The position numbers were made by a program, and so were the translations under genes. A model generated the notes under the pieces. It saw only the letters and a program-made list of their open reading frames with translations, ran no database searches and was not told where the DNA came from. From positions 124,001-188,000 of the forward strand of contig NZ_FOOQ01000001.1 in the NCBI RefSeq assembly GCF_900113245.1: a stretch of 64,000 nucleotides of DNA, read 5' to 3'. Below, in pieces: positions 52,671-61,072 of the stretch. Every line of letters starts with the position of its first letter. Within the stretch, counting starts at the first letter, position 1. The stretch is from Halopelagius inordinatus (lineage in GTDB: Archaea; Halobacteriota; Halobacteria; Halobacteriales; Haloferacaceae).

Positions 52671-52802
52671 ACGCCGTAGTACGCTCGTTGCGGAGATAAG
52701 CTAGTATCTCGGCCGCCCGTTCGGGTCACGTCGCACCGATACGCGCGCCCCGTCTCGGCTGTGGTGCAAAGAATCATTGTCCCCGCTGCTACTACCTCAC
52801 TC

Positions 52803-53282
52803 ATGGCTGCCGAGGGACTCGACGAAACCGACTTAGGTATACTTCATCTCCTCCAGAAAGACGCGCGGAACAACACCCCGGTCGATATCGCCAGAGAGCT
52901 TCCGGTGTCGGACCAGACCGTTCGCAACCGCATCCAGAAGATGGAGCGGATGGGCGTCCTCGAAGGGTACGTTCCCGTGATAAATTACCGGAACGCCGGA
53001 TTCTCTATCCGGCTCGAATTCTGCTGTACCGCACCCATCCAACGGCGCGAGGAACTCGCTCAGGCGGCGTTAGAACTCCCGCACGTCGTCCGCGTCGAAG
53101 AGATGCTGAGCGCCCACGAGAACGTCCGCGTCTTGGCCGTCTCGAACGACTCGGACGAGATACACCAAATCGCCACGGAGATAGACGAGTTGGGGCTCAC
53201 TATCGTCAGCGAACGACTCAGACGCTGCGCGTACGTGCAGCCGTTCAACCATTTCGGGAAGGGAGTCGTCTCCGACGAGTAA
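52803..53282 (+). CDS. Lrp/AsnC family transcriptional regulator
   Basis: 159 residues. N-terminal HTH D-E-T-D-L-G-I-L-H-L-L-Q-K-D-A-R (about 7-22) with recognition helix S-D-Q-T-V-R-N-R-I (about 38-46), then an AsnC/RAM-like domain (about 60-140) with G-Y-V-P-V-I-N-Y and V-V-R-V-E-E-M-L-S-A-H-E-N-V-R. It probably senses a small molecule. Flanked by AT-rich DNA and divergent from the DUF6069 gene. Confidence 0.9.
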   Translation: MAAEGLDETDLGILHLLQKDARNNTPVDIARELPVSDQTVRNRIQKMERMGVLEGYVPVINYRNAGFSIRLEFCCTAPIQRREELAQAALELPHVVRVEEMLSAHENVRVLAVSNDSDEIHQIATEIDELGLTIVSERLRRCAYVQPFNHFGKGVVSDE

Positions 53283-53355
53283 TGAATTCTCCAGTTGATC
53301 TTTGAAATATAAAGGTAGAGGCGATACGATTAATCCGTAATCAATGACGGCCGAA

Positions 53356-53367
53356 ATTATTTTTACA
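53356..53367 (+). promoter_or_regulatory. TATA-like box for small-protein operon
   Basis: ATTATTTTTACA, centred about 29 nt before the ATG at 53390, indicating a leaderless start there. Confidence 0.5.
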
Positions 53368-53389
53368 TGGCCAAACCCAGCTCTATCCG

Positions 53390-53548
53390 ATGGGAGTGTG
53401 TGACAATCGGGTACTCGGTCGTGGGGACGGGGTGTTGGTGACGAGCATGGTCTCGGTCGTTTCGTCGGCGAGCGATTACCGAGAACCGCGAGTCAGAGTC
53501 GAGAGCGACGGGCGCGCCGCCGTCGGAGGGAAGGGACGTGGCGAGTAG
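53390..53548 (+). CDS. small 52-residue protein
   Basis: Starts M-G-V-C-D-N-R-V-L-G-R-G-D-G-V-L-V-T-S and ends G-K-G-R-G-E; many short Val/Ser strand-like segments, one Cys. The good TATA-like box 29 nt upstream and the 11-bp overlap with the next small gene support it as the first cistron of a two-gene mRNA. The family is not recognised and I cannot exclude that it is noncoding. Confidence 0.5.
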   Translation: MGVCDNRVLGRGDGVLVTSMVSVVSSASDYREPRVRVESDGRAAVGGKGRGE

Positions 53549-53717
53549 CGTCTATCGGTGTGCGTGTCGAAACTGCAGAGAAGAGCAACTCTTCGACGAC
53601 TACGACACCGCACAGGAGTTCTTCGGAGAACACGTGTCGAGGGGACACGAGGTGGAGTTGCTCAACCTCGCGGCAAAGACCGGGGAGGGGCCGGTTCGAC
53701 TCCCCGAAGATGAGTGA
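53538..53717 (+). CDS. 59-residue double-cysteine protein
   Basis: GTG start behind a strong Shine-Dalgarno (GGAGGG, 53525-53530). Reads V-A-S-S-V-Y-R-C-A-C-R-N-C-R-E-E-Q-L-F, with C-A-C-R-N-C and a hydrophobic/acidic C-terminal part (A-Q-E-F-F-G-E-H, then H-E-V-E-L-L-N-L). The cysteines plus His residues could bind one zinc. Unknown function; similar small haloarchaeal proteins exist by memory. Confidence 0.65.
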   Translation: MASSVYRCACRNCREEQLFDDYDTAQEFFGEHVSRGHEVELLNLAAKTGEGPVRLPEDE

Positions 53718-53780
53718 ACGGGCGCGCCCGAGTCCGTCGGTCGGACGCGCCGCGGACGGACTCGCCCGTTCACTCGGTTG

Positions 53781-53909
53781 ATGCCCGTGAACGTCGTCTG
53801 CGACGCCTGTAGCGTCGTCCTTCTCGGACTCCGATCGATCGGTCCGAAGCCCGTCGGCCGAGAGGACTGCCCGAAGTGCGGCGGGACGGAGTTTTCGTAC
53901 ACCGACTGA
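53781..53909 (+). CDS. 42-residue CPxCG zinc-ribbon protein
   Basis: M-P-V-N-V-V-C-D-A-C-S (Cys 7, 10) and E-D-C-P-K-C-G-G-T-E (Cys 29, 32), a classic one-zinc ribbon. Lies 63 bp after the previous small gene and 54 bp before the GIY-YIG gene. Such micro-zinc proteins are abundant in haloarchaea; function unknown. Confidence 0.65.
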   Translation: MPVNVVCDACSVVLLGLRSIGPKPVGREDCPKCGGTEFSYTD

Positions 53910-53963
53910 GTTCACCGGGCGCGTTCGAGCGGGTTTTTTGCCGTCCGACGCCGACCTCCCGGC

Positions 53964-54215
53964 GTGCCCGAACACTACGTCTACGTCGTCCAGTGCGCCG
54001 ACGAATCGCTGTACACCGGGTACACCACGGACGTCGAACGGCGCGTCGCCGAACACGACGCGGGCGAGGGCGCGAAGTACACTCGCGGCCGGACGCCGGT
54101 CGAACTCGTCCACGTCGAGTCGTTCGACTCGAAGTCCGCGGCGATGTCTCGCGAGTACGAGGTAAAGCAGTTCTCGCGGCGGCGCAAAGAGCGATTGGTC
54201 GGATTGACCGAGTAG
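53964..54215 (+). CDS. GIY-YIG superfamily endonuclease domain protein
   Basis: 83 residues from GTG. Y-V-Y-V-V-Q-C and L-Y-T-G-Y-T-T-D form the G-I-Y-Y-I-G slot (here V-Y-V/T-G-Y), with R-R-V-A-E-H and a basic C-terminus; the UPF0213-type minimal nuclease. Probably acts on DNA, in repair or restriction, but its substrates are unknown. Confidence 0.88.
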   Translation: MPEHYVYVVQCADESLYTGYTTDVERRVAEHDAGEGAKYTRGRTPVELVHVESFDSKSAAMSREYEVKQFSRRRKERLVGLTE

Positions 54216-54283
54216 ACGCGGAACGGCCCGTCTCGGGACGGGTTCTCTGCGGTGGCGCGGACCGAGCCGACTCGACAGGACCC

Positions 54284-54841
54284 TCAGTCGCAGTCGGCGG
54301 CGGCGACCGGTTCGCAGTCGAGTCGGACGGCGTGGTCGAACACCGCCTCGCCGAGAGAGACGAGTCGGTCTTCGATATCCTCGTCGACGAGTTCGTCGCC
54401 CTCGAACTTGTCGTACCCCTTTCTGATTCCGACCTGCTGCGGGACGACGTAGCCGTGGACGCCGCGGACGGTGCTTCGCATGTGTTCGAGCGTCGCGCCG
54501 TATGAGCCTCCACCGGCGACGGCGACGAGTCCGACGGCGGTGTCCTCGTAGTCGTCGAACGAGCAGTAGTCGTGGAAGTTGCGGAACGTAGAGGAGTACG
54601 ACCCGTGATAGACGGGCGACCCGAGGACGACGCCGTCCGCCTCTCGGACCAGTCGGGTCAGGTGGGCGGACTCGCCTTGTTCGTCCTCGTCGGGGTGATA
54701 GAGCGGTAACTCCGCGCGACCGAGGTCCAGCATCTCCGTCTCGGCACCCGCCTCGCGCGCGGCGTCGAGGACGGTGCGAAGGGCTTTCAGGGTGTGGCTT
54801 CCGTCGCGCCTGCTTCCGCAGACGGCGATAACCTTCGTCAT
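54284..54841 (-). CDS. NADPH-dependent FMN reductase family flavoprotein
   Basis: 185 residues. Flavodoxin-like fold with G-S-R-R-D-G-S-H-T (about 9-17) as FMN phosphate loop, and G-S-P-V-Y-H-G-S-Y-S-S (about 72-82) as the second flavin loop. Two further Cys at the C-terminal end (C-E-P-V-A-A-A-D-C). Likely a cytosolic quinone or FMN reductase. Divergent from the phosphomutase gene. Confidence 0.88.
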   Translation of the reverse strand: MTKVIAVCGSRRDGSHTLKALRTVLDAAREAGAETEMLDLGRAELPLYHPDEDEQGESAHLTRLVREADGVVLGSPVYHGSYSSTFRNFHDYCSFDDYEDTAVGLVAVAGGGSYGATLEHMRSTVRGVHGYVVPQQVGIRKGYDKFEGDELVDEDIEDRLVSLGEAVFDHAVRLDCEPVAAADCD

Positions 54842-54947
54842 CGTTAGCGAACTGGACCCATCCGCTGAAAAGCCCGTCGGCAGCCAGTACGGAACGTCTA
54901 CCGTCTCCGCGCCGTACCTTTTTGACGGACGCAACAGAGATTCACGT

Positions 54948-56321
54948 ATGGACCAAATCTCCTTCGGAACCGACGGCTGGCGTGCGACGCTCGACACGTT
55001 CACCGACGACAGACTCAGAGTGGTCGGACAGGCGGTGGCGGACTACCTCTCGGACGAGGGGTACGACGCGCCGGTGTTCGTCGGGTACGACGCCCGCGAG
55101 ACGTCGCCCGGGTTCGCCGAGTCGCTCGCGGAGGTGCTCGCGGGCAACGGCTTCGACGTTCTCCTCCCCGACCGGGACCGACCGACACCGCTCGTCGCCT
55201 ACGCCATCGTCGAACGGGGACTCTCCGGTGCGCTCATGGTCACGGCGTCGCACAACCCCGCCGAGTACAACGGCGTGAAGTTCATCCCCTCGGACGGCGC
55301 GCCCGCCCTCCCCGACGTGACCGAAGCCATCGTCGAACGCCTCGCGGAACCGGACCTACTTCCCGAGGACGAACGCGGGACGATAGAGGAAGTGGACATC
55401 GTCTCCCCGCACGCGAAGCACGCGCGGGAACTCGTGGACGCCGACCTCTCGGGTCTCACCGTCGTCTACGACGCCATGCACGGGTCGGGCCGCGGCGTCA
55501 CGGACGCCCTCCTCGAATCGGCGGGCGCGGAGGTCATCAGCATCCGCGACGAACAGGACCCGGACTTCGGCGGCAGTCCGCCGGAACCGAGCGCTGAAAA
55601 TCTCGAACGGTTGGTCGAAACCGTCCGCGAGGAGGATGCCGACTTGGGCGTCGCGAACGACGGCGACTCGGACCGGGTGGCGTTCGTCACTCCCGAACGC
55701 GGCCACTTGGACGAGAACCTCTTTTTCGCCGCCGCCTACGACTACCTGCTCGAATCCGATAGCGGTCCCGCCGTCCGCACCGTCTCCACGACGTTCCTCA
55801 TCGACCGCATCGCAGAAGCCCACGGCCAAGAGGTGTTCGAGACGCCGGTCGGCTTCAAGTGGGTCGCGGACGCCATGAAGGACCACGACGCCCTGATGGG
55901 CGGCGAAGAATCGGGCGGGTTCTCCGTCCGCGGACACGTCCGCGAGAAAGACGGCGTCCTGATGGGTCTTCTCGGCGCGGCGGCCACCGCCGCGGAACCG
56001 ATGGACGAACGCGTCGACCGCCTCCTCTCGGAACACGGCGACATCGTCGCGGACAAGATAGGGCTCGAATGTCCCGACTCCGAGAAGGACCGCGTCATAG
56101 ACGACTTAGACGGCGACCTCCCCGATCAGGTGGCCGGACGCGACATCGCGAAAGTCGTCACGCTCGACGGTTTCAAACTCCTCTTAGAAGACGGGTCGTG
56201 GCTGCTCGTGCGCCCCTCGGGGACGGAGCCGATGATGCGCGTCTACGCCGAGGCGTCGAGTCGGGAGGACGTCGATACCCTGCTGGAAGCGGGCCGCGAA
56301 CTGGTCGCACCGCTCATCTGA
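54948..56321 (+). CDS. phosphoglucomutase/phosphomannomutase family
   Basis: 457 residues. Phosphoserine loop T-A-S-H-N-P (about 99-104), metal site D-G-D-S-D-R (about 239-244), sugar-binding G-G-E-E-S-G-G (about 318-324) and phosphate-binding R-P-S-G-T-E-P (about 423-429) are all present and in order. Interconverts hexose 1- and 6-phosphates for glycan, UDP-sugar or glycogen metabolism; Glc versus Man specificity cannot be told. Confidence 0.95.
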   Translation: MDQISFGTDGWRATLDTFTDDRLRVVGQAVADYLSDEGYDAPVFVGYDARETSPGFAESLAEVLAGNGFDVLLPDRDRPTPLVAYAIVERGLSGALMVTASHNPAEYNGVKFIPSDGAPALPDVTEAIVERLAEPDLLPEDERGTIEEVDIVSPHAKHARELVDADLSGLTVVYDAMHGSGRGVTDALLESAGAEVISIRDEQDPDFGGSPPEPSAENLERLVETVREEDADLGVANDGDSDRVAFVTPERGHLDENLFFAAAYDYLLESDSGPAVRTVSTTFLIDRIAEAHGQEVFETPVGFKWVADAMKDHDALMGGEESGGFSVRGHVREKDGVLMGLLGAAATAAEPMDERVDRLLSEHGDIVADKIGLECPDSEKDRVIDDLDGDLPDQVAGRDIAKVVTLDGFKLLLEDGSWLLVRPSGTEPMMRVYAEASSREDVDTLLEAGRELVAPLI

Positions 56322-56700
56322 GGACGCCCCGAAAGCGCCCCTCGGTTTCCGCCTCGCGCACCTCGAACCCGAGCGAGTCGTAGAACGGCCTCACGCTCTC
56401 GCGGAACTCCGCGGTCAGTTCGCCGTCGACCCGCGAATCGACCGCTTCGACCAACGCGGTTCCGACGCCCCGGCCGCGACGCTCTCGGCGGACCGCTATC
56501 TGTTCGATTTCGCGCCCGTCGAGGACGCAGACGCCGACCACGCGGCCGTCGGGGTCGCCCCCCGCGACGGCCACGAACACCGACCCCGCGTCGATTCGGC
56601 GGCGGACCGCCTCGGCGTCGGCGTCGAGCATCGCGCCGTCGAGGAGGAACATCGCGCTCCCGTGGTCGTCGAGGGTCGCCGCCCTGACCGCGAGCCCCAT
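56314..56700 (-). CDS. GNAT family N-acetyltransferase
   Basis: 128 residues. Acetyl-CoA loop R-R-E-R-R-G-R-G-V-G-T-A-L (about 72-84) with V-G-V-C-V-L-D strand before and F-Y-D-S-L-G-F at the end. It begins on the base after the SAMP2 stop, so the two are likely a single operon. It converges with the phosphomutase (8-bp overlap). Substrate unknown; modification of a protein or small molecule linked to SAMP2 is conjecture. Confidence 0.85.
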   Translation of the reverse strand: MGLAVRAATLDDHGSAMFLLDGAMLDADAEAVRRRIDAGSVFVAVAGGDPDGRVVGVCVLDGREIEQIAVRRERRGRGVGTALVEAVDSRVDGELTAEFRESVRPFYDSLGFEVREAETEGRFRGVLR

Positions 56701-56901
56701 CTATCCGCCCTTGATTAGCCTGAGAACCTTCAGCTCTGACGATTCGACGGGCTGGTCCTCGGGGACGGGAGCGCCGTCGACGAGGACGGACACCTCGTGC
56801 GGGCTGAGGTCCACCGCGCGGACCACGTCGGCGTACGTCCCGCCGTCGCCCACCTCCACCTCGCGCGTCTCCTCCCCGACGACTTCGACGGTCACCTGCA
56901 T
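56701..56901 (-). CDS. samp2: ubiquitin-like small archaeal modifier protein 2 (SAMP2)
   Basis: 66 residues, beta-grasp fold with the C-terminal diglycine I-K-G-G required for adenylation by Uba[15 protein letters not shown] start and [17 protein letters not shown] match SAMP2 of Haloferax by memory. SAMP2 is conjugated to lysines (sampylation) and supplies sulfur for tRNA 2-thiouridine. Followed without gap by the GNAT gene. Confidence 0.92.
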   Translation of the reverse strand: MQVTVEVVGEETREVEVGDGGTYADVVRAVDLSPHEVSVLVDGAPVPEDQPVESSELKVLRLIKGG

Positions 56902-57020
56902 GGCCGTGGCTCCGCCCGCCGCGGGTTTCAGGGTTTCTCTCCGTCCCTCGGGCGGTCTCTTCCGGCGTCGCTCGCACGCAACGCGGGTTCTTTATCAGTC
57001 GGGGGGACCGTGTGGGGCGT

Positions 57021-58007
57021 ATGAGCGAGGCCGCAGACTCGGAGTCCACGCCGGCGGGCCGAGAGATATGGATAGAGAAGTACCGCCCGCAGACGTTGGA
57101 CGACGTGTACGGGCAAGAGGACATCGTGGACCGTCTGAAGTCGTACATCGAGCAAGACGACCTCCCCCACCTCCTCTTTGCCGGACCGGCGGGCATCGGG
57201 AAGACGACCTGTGCGACGGCCATCGCGCGCGCCATCTACGGCGACGACTGGCGCGGCAACTTCCTCGAACTGAACGCGTCGGACCAACGCGGCATCGACG
57301 TGGTCCGCGACCGAATCAAGAACTTCGCGCGTTCGTCGTTCGGCGGGTACGACTACCGCGTCATCTTCTTGGACGAGGCCGACTCCCTCACGTCGGACGC
57401 GCAGTCCGCGCTCCGCCGAACGATGGAGCAGTTCTCCGACAACACTCGCTTCATCCTCTCGTGTAACTACTCTTCGAAGATCATCGACCCCATCCAGTCG
57501 CGGTGCGCCGTCTTCCGCTTTTCTCCGCTCTCCGACGACGCCGTCGGAGCGCAGGTCGAAGATATCGCGGAGACCGAGGGAATCGAACTCACCGAGGACG
57601 GACTCGACGCCCTCGTCTACGCGGCGGGCGGGGACATGCGCCGCGCCATCAACTCCCTGCAGGCCGCGGCGACGACGGGCGACGTGGTGGACGAGGAGGC
57701 GGTGTACATGATAACCTCCACCGCCCGCCCCGAGGACATAGAGGAGATGGTCGTCGCGGCCATCGACGGCGACTTCCTCGGCGCGCGGTCGAAGTTGGAG
57801 ACGCTCCTCGTCGATACGGGGATGGCGGGCGGCGACATCATCGACCAACTCCACCGGTCGGTGTGGGACTTCGACCTGGACGAACGAGCGACCGTCCGCC
57901 TGATGGAACGCATCGGCGAGGCGGACTACAGAATCACCGAGGGCGCGAACGAACAGGTGCAACTCGAAGCGTTGCTGGCGTCTCTCGCGGGCGCGTCGGA
58001 CGAGTAG
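57021..58007 (+). CDS. rfcA: replication factor C small subunit
   Basis: 328 residues. Walker [10 protein letters not shown] (about 48-56), Walker B F-L-D-E-A-D-S-L (about 112-119), S-R-C box P-I-Q-S-R-C-A-V-F and lid/collar domains. This is the active ATPase of the clamp loader that places PCNA; contrast with the Asn-containing Walker B of the paralog at 21520. The ATG at 57021 gives a family-normal start, an upstream GTG adds three residues. Confidence 0.96.
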   Translation: MSEAADSESTPAGREIWIEKYRPQTLDDVYGQEDIVDRLKSYIEQDDLPHLLFAGPAGIGKTTCATAIARAIYGDDWRGNFLELNASDQRGIDVVRDRIKNFARSSFGGYDYRVIFLDEADSLTSDAQSALRRTMEQFSDNTRFILSCNYSSKIIDPIQSRCAVFRFSPLSDDAVGAQVEDIAETEGIELTEDGLDALVYAAGGDMRRAINSLQAAATTGDVVDEEAVYMITSTARPEDIEEMVVAAIDGDFLGARSKLETLLVDTGMAGGDIIDQLHRSVWDFDLDERATVRLMERIGEADYRITEGANEQVQLEALLASLAGASDE

Positions 58008-58031
58008 CCTCGACTCCCCGTCTCTTCTCGT

Positions 58032-60323
58032 TTACTCGGTCCCGGTGAACTCGAAGCGCGCCCCGCCGGTCGCCGACTCGCACAGCGTCACCGACCAGTC
58101 GTGCGCCTCGGCGATTCGGCGGACGATGGGGAGGCCGTAGCCGATTCCGTCGCCGCCCGTCGTCTCGCCCGGTTCGAACACCGCGTCGCGGCGGTCGGGG
58201 GCGATGCCGGGGCCGTCGTCTTCGACGTAGAACCCGTCTGCCGACGCCAACGGACCGACGGTGACCGTCACCGCAGACTCTCGTTCCCGGGTAGCGCCGT
58301 GCTCTACGGCGTTCCGAAAGAGGTTCCCGAGGAGTTCGTCGAGTCGGTCACCGTCTGCGACCACCGTCGCGGTCGCCGGAACCGAGAGCGTCGCGTCGGG
58401 GGCGTCGACGGTCTGCCACGCCCGACACGCGACCTCTCCGAGGTCGACCGGTTCGGGGTCGCCGACGACCGCGCCCTGCCGCGCCAACGAGAGCAGGTCG
58501 TCGATGAGCGTCTCCATCCGAACGAGCGCCTCTCGCACCGCCTCGAACGACTCCTCTGACTCCGTCTCGCGGGCCAGTTCGAGGTGCCCGCGCGCGACCG
58601 AAAGCGGGTTCCGCAGGTCGTGGCTGACGATGTTCGTGAACTCCGCTAACCGCTCGTTTTGCCGTTCGAGTTCCGCCTCCCTGCGCTTTCGTTCCGTGAT
58701 GTCGGTGTACAGCGCGAACCCCTCGTCTGCCCTCCCGCCGGAGGCGAACGGCACGACGTTCAGGATGAAGTCGCGTTCGCCGTCGGGCCCGCACCGGCGG
58801 ACTTCGCTGCGATGACTCTCGCCGTCCACGACGCGCAGTTCGGCGGCGTCCGTCACGCCGTCGGGGACGACCAACTCCGTCAGGTCCCGTCCGACGGCCT
58901 CCGACGCCTCGACGCCGAACGTCTCCTCGAACGTCCGGTTGACCTCTCGCACCCGCACCGTGCCCGACGCGCCGTCGATTTCGTACGCGACGGCGGCGTC
59001 GGACACCTGCTCGAAGAGGGCGGTCGAGCGGTCGCGTTCCTCGCGGAGGCCGTCCTCGGCGCGGATTCTGTCGGCGGTCACGGCGACGTGCGCCATCAGG
59101 AGTTCGGCGAGTTCGGCGTCCGTCTCGTCGAACGCGTCCGGCAGCGAGGACGCCGCTTGAAACACCGCCACGTCGCCGATGGGGACGCTCAGCCCCGACC
59201 GGTACGTCGATTTCGCCGGTTCGGCGTCCTCGTCTTCGGCCATGTCGGTGACCACGTGCGTCTCGCCGGTCAGATGCGTCTTCGCGGCGATGCTGCCGTC
59301 GTCGAGCGAGAGTTTCTGGACGCCGTCCTCCGCTACCCCCGAGGACGCGGCGACAGGGGTGATGTCGTCTCCGTCCACGACGCCGATGTTGCAGATGTCG
59401 AACGCGAGTACGTCCTCCGCCACGGCTACGGCCCGTTCGAACAACTCTTCGAGGTCCGTCACCGCCGCGAGTTCGACCGCGCCGCCGTGAAGCGCCTCGA
59501 CCCGTTCTCGGCCCCTGCGGACGGTCTCTTCGGATTCGATTCGGGCCGCCGTCTCCGCCGCGTAGGAGACGAGCAGTTCCGCGAGATGAAAGTCAGTCAA
59601 GTCGAACGAGCCGACCGTCGTCGAGAACGCCTGGAAGACGCCGAACTCCCCGATGGGGATGCTCACGACCGACCGGTGGTCCGGGTCGTTCGGGGCCGCC
59701 GCCGGATGTTCGCGGACGTCGTCGACGAGGACGGACTCGCCGGACCAGTACGTCTCTCCGAGGATACCCGTGTCGTCGGGAACGGTGTGGTCGAGTTCGA
59801 GGGTGCCGACGTTCGCGCAGACGCGGAAGCGGTCGCCCTCGTGGACGCATATCGTCGAGTTGTCGAAGTCGAGTATCTCGTCTGCGATGTCGAGGGTGCG
59901 GGCGAACAGTTCCGACGTCGTCTCCGCGGCGACGAGTGCGGTGGTGCCCTCGTAGAGACGTTGGAGGCGTGACCGTTCGTCGATCGTACTGACCGAACTC
60001 TCCGTCCCGGCGGCCGACGGTTCGCGGCGCGGACCGCGGGCCAAGAGCCACCGAACCTGCGTCTCGAGCATCGCCGTCTCGCCGCGCGGGACGAACGCGT
60101 CGAACCGGCCGGGGTCGGGCACGTCCTCCGGGTCGAAGTCGGTGTAACAGACGGTCGGGGCCGTCGTCTCGACGACTCGTGCGGGGTCCGTGACGACGAC
60201 GACGCCGCAGTCGCGGCGTCGGTCCGGATAGCCGTCGCTCGCGGACAGTTCGATACCCGCACCGAAATCGACGTCCGGTACCGCTTCCCCTGTCACGAAC
60301 CACACAGTCTCGCGTTCGGACAC
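58032..60323 (-). CDS. GAF-GAF-PAS sensor histidine kinase
   Basis: 763 residues from GTG, cytosolic (no membrane helix). An N-terminal receiver-like part without the usual motif (1-110), GAF1 (about 130-275), GAF2 (about 290-430), PAS (about 445-560), HisKA with F-T-N-I-V-S-H-D-L-R-N-P (His about 589) and HATPase with N-L-F-R-N-A-V-E-H (N box), D-D-G-P-G-I-A (G1) and G-D-G-I-G-Y-G-L-P (G2). No response-regulator gene is adjacent, as is normal for haloarchaea. Confidence 0.9.
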   Translation of the reverse strand: MSERETVWFVTGEAVPDVDFGAGIELSASDGYPDRRRDCGVVVVTDPARVVETTAPTVCYTDFDPEDVPDPGRFDAFVPRGETAMLETQVRWLLARGPRREPSAAGTESSVSTIDERSRLQRLYEGTTALVAAETTSELFARTLDIADEILDFDNSTICVHEGDRFRVCANVGTLELDHTVPDDTGILGETYWSGESVLVDDVREHPAAAPNDPDHRSVVSIPIGEFGVFQAFSTTVGSFDLTDFHLAELLVSYAAETAARIESEETVRRGRERVEALHGGAVELAAVTDLEELFERAVAVAEDVLAFDICNIGVVDGDDITPVAASSGVAEDGVQKLSLDDGSIAAKTHLTGETHVVTDMAEDEDAEPAKSTYRSGLSVPIGDVAVFQAASSLPDAFDETDAELAELLMAHVAVTADRIRAEDGLREERDRSTALFEQVSDAAVAYEIDGASGTVRVREVNRTFEETFGVEASEAVGRDLTELVVPDGVTDAAELRVVDGESHRSEVRRCGPDGERDFILNVVPFASGGRADEGFALYTDITERKRREAELERQNERLAEFTNIVSHDLRNPLSVARGHLELARETESEESFEAVREALVRMETLIDDLLSLARQGAVVGDPEPVDLGEVACRAWQTVDAPDATLSVPATATVVADGDRLDELLGNLFRNAVEHGATRERESAVTVTVGPLASADGFYVEDDGPGIAPDRRDAVFEPGETTGGDGIGYGLPIVRRIAEAHDWSVTLCESATGGARFEFTGTE

Positions 60324-60401
60324 GTCAGTTCCGCTAATAACGACTGAGACCGGGCATAACGCTTCCGGCTCCGAGGTACGCCGCTCGGGGAGGGGCGACC
60401 G

Positions 60402-60890
60402 TCAGTTCAGCACCCAAAACTGGTAGTTGAGGAGGGTGGCGAACGCCGTCCACAGGAGGTACGGGGTTACGAGCGCCGCCGCCCGTCGGTCGATGCGGGC
60501 GAAGAGCGCCGTCGTCGCTCCGACGCCGAGGAGCAACGGGACGATGACGACGAGTCCGTACGCGGGCGACCGGAGACCGAAGAACGCCCCCGACCACGCG
60601 GCGTTCAACACCAGTTGGCCGAGGAAGACGACGAGGGCGAGGCGAGTCCGTCCGTCCGCGGACCGAGACACGAGAAACGCCGCCGTCCCCATCAGGACGT
60701 ACAACGTTATCCAGACGGGCCCGAACACCCAGTTCGGCGGCGCGAACCACGGTTCCACGAGCGTCGGATACCACGTCCGAACCGCCGTCCCCGACAGCCC
60801 GTTTCCGACGACGCCCGCCAGTAGCGACACCCCCACCCACACTATCCACTCGCCTATCGACCGCCCCGAGACCGTCTCGCGTATCTCCAT
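60402..60890 (-). CDS. TspO/MBR family membrane protein
   Basis: 162 residues, five membrane helices. W-F-A-P-P-N-W-V-F-G-P-V-W (about 47-59), aromatic-rich ligand pocket motif, N-A-A-W-S-G-A-F-F (about 95-103) and a final W-T-A-F-A-T-L-L-N-Y are characteristic. TspO binds tetrapyrroles; in microbes it acts in stress or pigment control. Next to the kinase gene but with its own short spacer (78 bp). Confidence 0.93.
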   Translation of the reverse strand: MEIRETVSGRSIGEWIVWVGVSLLAGVVGNGLSGTAVRTWYPTLVEPWFAPPNWVFGPVWITLYVLMGTAAFLVSRSADGRTRLALVVFLGQLVLNAAWSGAFFGLRSPAYGLVVIVPLLLGVGATTALFARIDRRAAALVTPYLLWTAFATLLNYQFWVLN

Positions 60891-61040
60891 AGGGGAACAA
60901 GGCGCGACGACGGGTTAGCAGTATCGCCGACTCGGCGACGGAGTGGGGGCGAGAGCCGCCGGGAGCGCGGGGCTCGTTTCTCCGATTTCGGGGGAGAAAC
61001 GAAGTCGAAACCGGCGGCTCGGGCCCAGCGTACCCGGAAC

Positions 61041-61049
61041 TGTTTTACC
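61041..61049 (+). promoter_or_regulatory. TATA-like box of alaS
   Basis: TGTTTTACC, centred 28 nt before the ATG at 61073. Confidence 0.5.
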
Positions 61050-61072
61050 CGGTCGTAGGTCAATCACGGGTA

